A stretch of 55,817 nucleotides of DNA, from the NCBI GenBank assembly GCA_002069605.1, contig MWBQ01000021.1, forward strand, positions 1 to 55,817, in the 5' to 3' direction. Every line of letters begins with the position of its first letter. The stretch's first letter is position 1. The notes under the pieces were generated by a model. That model worked only from the letters and a program-made list of their open reading frames with translations, was not told where the DNA came from and did not search any database. The translations under genes and the position numbers were made by a program. Shown here piece by piece: positions 50,474 to 55,817 of this stretch. The DNA is from Candidatus Atribacteria bacterium ADurb.Bin276 (lineage in GTDB: Bacteria; Atribacterota; Atribacteria; Atribacterales; Atribacteraceae).

Positions 50474-52656
50474 AAAATATCGTCCCCTCTGTTGGCGATT
50501 ACTTTTCTGGGTTTACTTCCTTCATAAGGACCAACCAAACCTTCGCTTTCCATTCGTTCAATTAACCGGGCAGCACGGTTAAAACCAATCCGGAGTCGTC
50601 TTTGTAAAAGAGAGGTTGAAGCTTTTCCATTTTCTATGACAACTGAAACCGCTTCTCGATAGAGTTCATCCTCATCGTCAGATGTATCAGCAACCTCTTC
50701 TTTAAGAACAAAATCCATCGCATAGTATATTTCCCCACCTTGGTTTAACCAATGCTCAACAATTTTTTTGGTTTCAGCAGTACTGATATAAGCTCCCTGG
50801 CCTCGTATAGATTTATTCACTCCCACTGGGGAAAACAACATGTCTCCATTTCCTAAGAGCTTTTCAGCACCTGAACCATCAAGAATAGTTTTTGAGTCGG
50901 CTTGAGAAGACACTGCAAATGAAATTCTTGAAGGAAAATTTGCCTTAATGAGACCGGTAATGACATCTACTGAAGGTCGCTGTGTAGCAACCACCAAATG
51001 GATGCCAACCGCTCGAGCCATTTGTGCTAAACGACAGATATAGGATTCGACATCAGAAGGAGCGGTCATCATTAAATCGGCCAATTCATCGATAATGACT
51101 ACAACATAGGGTAGTCGTTCGTATTCTTCCACAGTTTTATTATACTCTTCAATGTTTCGAGTGGAGAGATCGGAAAGCATTTTATATCGGGTATCCATTT
51201 CACGACAGAGCCACTTTAAGAACTTCACCACCCATCTTACATCAGATATAACCGGTACACAAAGATGGGGAAGATCGGCGTAAATCGACAATTCAACCCT
51301 TTTGGGATCGACCATAGCAATTCGAACTTGGTTGGGATCGGCTTTATAGAGGAGGCTGGCAAGTATTACATTGATACACACACTTTTCCCCGAACCGGTT
51401 GCTCCAGCGATTAAAAGGTGAGGCATGTCACGAAGATCGCAAATTAATGGTCTTCCAATGACATCTTTCCCGACTACAATGGATAGTGGTGATGTATCTT
51501 TTATGAAATTGGTGGTTTCTAAAAGTTCTTTCATCGATACAATTTCTTTGCTCTCATTAGGAATTTCAATACCAACCGCTGATCGACCAGGTATGGGGGC
51601 TTCAATTCGAACTGCAGCAGCAGCAAAAGCCAGGGCTATATCGTTCGAAAGAGCAACGATCTTATTCACTTTTATTCCTGGAGCCGGTTGGAATTCATAC
51701 CGAGTTATGGTGGGTCCAATCCTTACGTTAACCACCTTTCCCGGTACGTTAAATTCAAGAAAAGTTTGTTCTAATTTTTTAATTCCAAGGGTGATTTCTT
51801 CCCGGGAAACCCTATCTCCCCGGTTAGGATATTCATTTAAAATATTCATTGAGGGGAGCATCCATTCCTTCCCTCTCTTTTTTTTCGCTTTAGAAACTGC
51901 TCCTCCAGTTTTTTCTGGTGCTGGAGGGGTGTTAACGATTTGAGGGAGTGGTTCAGCTGGAGGCTCAATATCCAATTCTTCTAATCTAAAGACGTCATCC
52001 TCAAGGTTTTTTCCCTCAGATATAAGGGATTCTTTAGTTATTATTTTCGATTCCAAAGTTGGAGCGGCTTTTGATTGGGTTTTCTTTGGGAAGAGACGAG
52101 TTTTGGTCTCTTTTTTTGGGGAAAGAGGTTGAGCCTCTTCTGGGTAATGATTACTATGCCGATGGGAAGGACTTAATCCTTTCTTGATGGTTGAAAGAAG
52201 AGCTCTTATCCAGCGTCCTTCACCAATGATGAAGGTGCTAAAAAAAGAAAGACAAAGAAGAACGAGAAAAAGACCAGACGATCCCAAGTAATAAATTAAC
52301 GAAGAAAAAAGAGCTTTTCCAAACCAACCTCCGAATTCACCCGATTGCAGGGCGAAATTATTTTGATCGGCCTGCCACTGGCTAACAGTAAGAAAAATCA
52401 TAAACCAGAGAGTAATCCCGGCGATTCGACTCCAGGTTCGAAATCGACCGGGATGTTCAAAGGTATAGATTTCTATACTCAGGTAAAAAAGATAAAACGG
52501 GATGATATAGGCACCAATACCGAACACATATAATAAAAAATTTTTGATGTATTCACCAAGGATGCCTACATCATAGGACAGCAGAGCAAGTAAGGCATAT
52601 GCTCCAAAAATGATTAAAAAAGTGTCAATGAGTATCTTGTTTTTTTTTGAAAGCAT
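50470..52656 (-). CDS. ftsK: DNA translocase FtsK/SpoIIIE
   Basis: A septal DNA pump of 728 residues. About four membrane helices fill residues 8-145, a Pro/Lys/Glu linker follows to about 265, and the RecA-like motor has Walker A GATGSGKS (418-425) and Walker B VVIIDELADLM. The final 65 residues form a winged-helix gamma domain (SLLQRRLRIGFNRAARLIERMESEGLV) that reads polar DNA motifs and activates XerCD. XerC is encoded in the same window. The Shine-Dalgarno site before ATG is weak. Confidence 0.95.
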   Translation of the reverse strand: MLSKKNKILIDTFLIIFGAYALLALLSYDVGILGEYIKNFLLYVFGIGAYIIPFYLFYLSIEIYTFEHPGRFRTWSRIAGITLWFMIFLTVSQWQADQNNFALQSGEFGGWFGKALFSSLIYYLGSSGLFLVLLCLSFFSTFIIGEGRWIRALLSTIKKGLSPSHRHSNHYPEEAQPLSPKKETKTRLFPKKTQSKAAPTLESKIITKESLISEGKNLEDDVFRLEELDIEPPAEPLPQIVNTPPAPEKTGGAVSKAKKKRGKEWMLPSMNILNEYPNRGDRVSREEITLGIKKLEQTFLEFNVPGKVVNVRIGPTITRYEFQPAPGIKVNKIVALSNDIALAFAAAAVRIEAPIPGRSAVGIEIPNESKEIVSMKELLETTNFIKDTSPLSIVVGKDVIGRPLICDLRDMPHLLIAGATGSGKSVCINVILASLLYKADPNQVRIAMVDPKRVELSIYADLPHLCVPVISDVRWVVKFLKWLCREMDTRYKMLSDLSTRNIEEYNKTVEEYERLPYVVVIIDELADLMMTAPSDVESYICRLAQMARAVGIHLVVATQRPSVDVITGLIKANFPSRISFAVSSQADSKTILDGSGAEKLLGNGDMLFSPVGVNKSIRGQGAYISTAETKKIVEHWLNQGGEIYYAMDFVLKEEVADTSDDEDELYREAVSVVIENGKASTSLLQRRLRIGFNRAARLIERMESEGLVGPYEGSKPRKVIANRGDDIL

Positions 52657-52675
52657 AACTATTTACTCAATCTTT

Positions 52676-54832
52676 CTAATCTTTATCTCTTTTCGAGTGA
52701 AAGCGAGGTTTTTCTCTGGAGCGCTGGATGTCTTTTGAGGGAACGGGAGAGTCAGATAGCGTATCCTTATGGCTGAGAGACACCTTCCCAAAAGAGTCGA
52801 TACCGATAACTTTGACTAAGATATCATCACCAGTTTTAACCACGTCTTCTGTTTTCCGAACCCGTTCCCGAGCTAATTGAGAAATATGAACGAGCCCTTC
52901 CCTTCCTGGAAAAATTTCAACGAAAGCTCCAAAATCAGTGGTTTTGGTCACTCGTCCCAAATAGGTTTTTCCAATTTCGACTTCTTGAGTAATGTTTTTA
53001 ATCATTTCAACTGCTTTAACTTTCCCCTCTTCGTTACGGGAGAAAATGATTATCTTTCCATCATCTTGAATGTCTATAATCGCTCCAGTTTCGTCGACAA
53101 TTTTTTTAATAATTTTTCCACCTGGTCCGATAACCGAACCGATTCGGTCTGGATTAATTTCGATGATACCGATTTTCGGGGCATAAGGAGAAAGGATTTC
53201 ACGCGGTGCATGAATAGCTTGATCCATGATCTCCAGAATATGATTCCGTCCAGATTTGGCTTCTTCAAGTGCTTGGCTTAAAAGCTCCCAGCTCAGTCCT
53301 CGATTTTTTACATCGAGTTGGATAGCAGTGATTCCTTGTCGGCTACCAGCCACCTTAAAATCCATCTCACCATAATGATCTTCAGAACCAAGAATATCTC
53401 TCAATAAAATATTGGTTTCTTGATTTCTCATTAAGCCTATCGACAGACCAGCGCAAGCTGATCGAATCGGTACACCAGCATCCATCAATGAAAGACTTCC
53501 TCCACAAACGGTCGCCATCGACGATGAGCCATTAGATTCAAGAATTTCAGAAACAATCCGTATTGCATAAGGAAACTCCGATTCAGGTGGGATAAAATAT
53601 TCCAGTGCTCTTTCAGCCAGAGCTCCATGTCCGATTTCCCGGCGTCCTGGACCTCTCATCGGTCTCACTTCACCAGTACTAAAGGGTGGAAAATTGTAGT
53701 GGAGCATAAACCGCCGAGCTTCTTCATCCTGTAGACCATCAACTTTCTGGCCTTCACTGGTCGCTCCTAAAGTAGTAATAGCCATAGCTTGGGTTTGCCC
53801 TCGAGTAAAAAGAGCTGATCCGTGTGTTCGGGGTAAAATCCCTACCTCACACTCAATCGGTCGAATTTCATTTGGACGCCTGCCATCCTGTCTTAACCCA
53901 CTCTTAAAGAGAAGGTCCTGGATGTTTTCTTTGACAATTTTTTCCCAAAGCAATGCAAACCCTTGGAGATTCTCAAAGGTTGGAGTGGCTTCTTCAACTG
54001 CTTGTTTATAAAGCAGATTGATGGTTTTTTGCCGTTCAGATTTATCAAAAACGGCAATTTTGTCGGCAATTTTTAAATGATAATTATTTCGAATCCAATC
54101 TTCGATTTCGGAAAAATAGGCGGGGATTTCGAATTCTTTTTTCGTTTTTCCCCATTGAGATATGATTGCTTTCTGGGTCTGAATGGTTTTGAGAATAAAT
54201 TCATAACCAATTCTCAAGGCTTGAGTGATGTCTGCTTCCGAAACTTCTTTCGCTCCAGCTTCGATCATGGTAATACCTTCTTCTGAACCAGCAATGACCA
54301 TATCCAAACGGCTGGAAACAAGTTGTTCCAAGCTGGGATTGATTATAAAATTATCTTTATCCAGCAAGCCGATTCGACAAGCACCGATTGGGCCTTCAAA
54401 GGGTATTTCTGAAATTCCCAAAGCCAAGGAAGCACCTAACAAACCAAGCACTTCCGGAGTATTTTTTTCATCTACCGAAAGGACAGTTGTAACAACTTGA
54501 ATATCATTTCGATAAAATTCAGGAAAAAGTGGTCGGATCGATCGATCGATCAAACGCCCGTTCAGAATGGCATCGCTTCTTGGCCTTCCTTCCCGTTTAA
54601 TAAATCCACCTGGAATTTTTCCAGCAGCATAGAAGCGTTCTTCGTAATCGACTAAAAGGGGGGTAAAGTCAATATCTTCCCGTGGTTCTTCGGATGCAGT
54701 TGCGGTTACTAAAACTTCCGTATCTCCGTAACGAACCATAACCGCTCCACCAGCCTGTTTGGCGACCTTTCCGGTTTCAATAATACAATTATTTTCACCA
54801 AACTCAATTTCGGTTCTGTTTATTTTCAACAC
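52676..54832 (-). CDS. pnp: Polyribonucleotide nucleotidyltransferase (PNPase)
   Basis: PNPase degrades RNA 3' to 5' by phosphorolysis. The 718 residues hold two RNase PH domains (the second with SNGSSSMATVCGGSLSL as catalytic segment), a KH domain (about 555-610, IGSVIGPGGKIIKKIVDETGA) and an S1 domain (about 622-692, GKTYLGRVTKTTDFGAFVEI). A basic tail follows (SREKPRFHSKRDKD). GTG at 54832 or TTG at 54829 could be the start; AAGAGG spacing slightly favours the TTG. It starts 7 bp after rpsO, the classic rpsO-pnp pairing. Confidence 0.95.
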   Translation of the reverse strand: MLKINRTEIEFGENNCIIETGKVAKQAGGAVMVRYGDTEVLVTATASEEPREDIDFTPLLVDYEERFYAAGKIPGGFIKREGRPRSDAILNGRLIDRSIRPLFPEFYRNDIQVVTTVLSVDEKNTPEVLGLLGASLALGISEIPFEGPIGACRIGLLDKDNFIINPSLEQLVSSRLDMVIAGSEEGITMIEAGAKEVSEADITQALRIGYEFILKTIQTQKAIISQWGKTKKEFEIPAYFSEIEDWIRNNYHLKIADKIAVFDKSERQKTINLLYKQAVEEATPTFENLQGFALLWEKIVKENIQDLLFKSGLRQDGRRPNEIRPIECEVGILPRTHGSALFTRGQTQAMAITTLGATSEGQKVDGLQDEEARRFMLHYNFPPFSTGEVRPMRGPGRREIGHGALAERALEYFIPPESEFPYAIRIVSEILESNGSSSMATVCGGSLSLMDAGVPIRSACAGLSIGLMRNQETNILLRDILGSEDHYGEMDFKVAGSRQGITAIQLDVKNRGLSWELLSQALEEAKSGRNHILEIMDQAIHAPREILSPYAPKIGIIEINPDRIGSVIGPGGKIIKKIVDETGAIIDIQDDGKIIIFSRNEEGKVKAVEMIKNITQEVEIGKTYLGRVTKTTDFGAFVEIFPGREGLVHISQLARERVRKTEDVVKTGDDILVKVIGIDSFGKVSLSHKDTLSDSPVPSKDIQRSREKPRFHSKRDKD

Positions 54833-54839
54833 CTTCCTC

Positions 54840-55109
54840 TTACTTTCGCAATGATAACTTTTCTAAAATTGAATAATAACGGTCAACGTGGTACTTTTTT
54901 AAATAGTTCAATAGTCTACGGCGTTGACCGACCATCATAAAAAGACCTCGACGGGAATGAAAGTCTTTGGTGTGGATTTTTAAGTGCTCGGTTAGTTCAC
55001 GAATCCTTTCTGTCAGCAAAGCAATCTGAACTTCTGGAGAACCAGTATCTCCATCGTGATTTTTAAATTGTTCTATGAGCTCATTTTTCTTTTCTTTAGT
55101 AAGAGCCAA
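54840..55109 (-). CDS. rpsO: Ribosomal protein S15
   Basis: S15 binds the central domain of 16S rRNA. The 89 residues are the standard length, with [32 protein letters not shown] and the C-terminal [20 protein letters not shown] all conserved. The start is TTG at 55109, nine bases after GGAGGTG. It lies between ribF and pnp, as in many bacteria. The 36-bp gap upstream is too short for a large regulatory leader. Confidence 0.97.
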   Translation of the reverse strand: MALTKEKKNELIEQFKNHDGDTGSPEVQIALLTERIRELTEHLKIHTKDFHSRRGLFMMVGQRRRLLNYLKKYHVDRYYSILEKLSLRK

Positions 55110-55145
55110 TTGATATTACACCTCCGATTTCTATACGTTCGATGT

Positions 55146-55817
55146 TTAGTTTATCATACCCTGAGTATGCTGTAAATACGCGTTAAAAGCGGCTTGATCT
55201 ACGGTTATTTGTTCTCTCAGACCCTCAATAGTAGGAAAATGTTTTTCTAAGCGCCAAAATTGCTGAAGTTGAACCGTAATTCTTTCTTGATAAAGAGATT
55301 GACGAATATGGTGGGCAATGTGAACTTCAACAACCCTCCTTTGATTTTGACTGACGGTTGGTTTGGTTCCAATATAAATCAAAGCTGGATATTCTACCCT
55401 TTTCCAGCTCATGTAACCGAAGTATACACCATGAGGAGGCATAATTTTTGAAGAAACCGGAAAAAGATTTGCCGTTGGGAAACCAATTTGACTTCCAATT
55501 TGTTTTCCTTTTACAACTCGGCCCCGGATGGAAAAAGGATATCCCAAAACCATATTTACTTTTTTTATATCACCCTTTTCAATAAGTTGGCGAATCATGG
55601 TACTGGATAGAACTGCTCCGTCAAGAGATATTGATGGAATGATAGCAGTTTCAACCCCTCTTTTTTTAAAAAAATTTTGAAGAAACAATTGATCTCCTTG
55701 GGTTCTATACCCGAAACGAAAATTTTCACCAGTTATCACCGCTATTGGTTTAAACCAATGATTGATCAGATCGAGAAAACGTTCAGGTGGTGTATGACGA
55801 AGCTGTCGGTTAAATCG
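55146..55817 (-). CDS. ribF: Bifunctional riboflavin kinase/FAD synthetase, 5' end cut by the window
   Basis: RibF turns riboflavin into FMN and then FAD. The minus-strand frame is open from 55817 to the stop at 55146 with no stop codon, so the start lies beyond the window; a GTG at 55739 is internal. About 223 residues are visible. They include the end of the N-terminal adenylyltransferase domain (GENFRFGYRTQG, SSTMIRQLIEKGD) and the full C-terminal flavokinase domain (GRVVKGKQIGSQIGFPTANL, then HGVYFG). The family is usually about 300-315 residues, so roughly 80-90 are missing. The ribF-rpsO-pnp order is conserved in Firmicutes. Confidence 0.93.
   Translation of the reverse strand, partial: RFNRQLRHTPPERFLDLINHWFKPIAVITGENFRFGYRTQGDQLFLQNFFKKRGVETAIIPSISLDGAVLSSTMIRQLIEKGDIKKVNMVLGYPFSIRGRVVKGKQIGSQIGFPTANLFPVSSKIMPPHGVYFGYMSWKRVEYPALIYIGTKPTVSQNQRRVVEVHIAHHIRQSLYQERITVQLQQFWRLEKHFPTIEGLREQITVDQAAFNAYLQHTQGMIN

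Noticed and set aside
51425-51943. Open frame of 172 codons antisense to ftsK
   Set aside because: No motif, no ribosome site, and the ftsK frame on the other strand is certain.
1-55817. CRISPR array, rRNA, tRNA or insertion sequence
   Set aside because: No regularly spaced direct repeats, no rRNA sequence, no convincing tRNA cloverleaf and no transposase gene were seen; the gaps are too short to hold most of these.

Overview
The window is a dense, almost entirely housekeeping stretch of an AT-rich bacterial chromosome. About 61 protein genes are supported, two of them cut by the window edges. There is no mobile element, CRISPR array, rRNA or recognisable tRNA gene. The gene order repeats several blocks familiar from Firmicutes: aroB-aroQ-pepQ-efp-asp23-nusB-ispA-tlyA-recN; trpS-scpA-scpB-rluB and aroH-aroA-cmk-ispH-der; xerC-hslV-hslU-rpsB-tsf-pyrH-frr-uppS-cdsA-dxr-rseP-ispG-proS; and ribF-rpsO-pnp-ftsK-rodZ-cinA-recA-rny-ymdB-spoVS-miaB-miaA. 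Ferredoxin-dependent 2-oxoacid oxidation, a corrinoid adenosyltransferase and MEP-pathway isoprenoid synthesis fit an anaerobe. I suspect an anaerobic lineage near Firmicutes, Atribacterota or Synergistota, but the sequence read alone does not fix the phylum.

Layout. Bases 1-12257 (+): the end of an unknown Cys-tailed protein, the shikimate genes aroK-aroB-aroQ, a peptidase, EF-P, Asp23, NusB, prenyl synthase, TlyA, NAD kinase, RecN and a four-subunit 2-oxoacid:ferredoxin oxidoreductase. Bases 12258-12588 are the only long gap; they hold remnants of short palindromic repeats. Bases 12589-28535 (+): CBS-ACT protein, Nudix hydrolase, phosphopentomutase, a DHH-CBS-nucleotidyltransferase fusion, TrpS, a shortened ScpA, ScpB, RluB, CobO, AroH, AroA, Cmk, IspH, Der, XerC and HslVU. 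Bases 28565-39506 (+): a clear promoter, then rpsB through proS, a glycosyltransferase and hflX.

Bases 39573-55817 lie on the minus strand and converge on the plus block. Read in their own direction they are ribF, rpsO, pnp, ftsK, rodZ, rimO, cinA, thpR, recA, recX, rny, ymdB, spoVS, a strong terminator, then miaB, miaA and a DUF1844 gene.

The genes cover translation (EF-P, S2, EF-Ts, RRF, S15, ProRS, TrpRS, tRNA and rRNA modification), RNA decay (PNPase, RNase Y, YmdB), recombination and segregation (RecN, RecA, RecX, XerC, FtsK, ScpA/B), envelope lipids (IspA, IspG, IspH, Dxr, UppS, CdsA) and chorismate synthesis. Neighbours commonly overlap by 1-40 bases, and many starts are TTG or GTG behind strong Shine-Dalgarno sites.

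I see no obvious new multi-gene system. The points most worth checking are the ScpA without its SMC-binding part, the DHH-CBS-PAP fusion, the ProRS whose editing domain is replaced by a four-cysteine motif, the Der G1 domain with NKRE in place of NKxD, the altered EF-P tip loop, and the palindromic repeat island.
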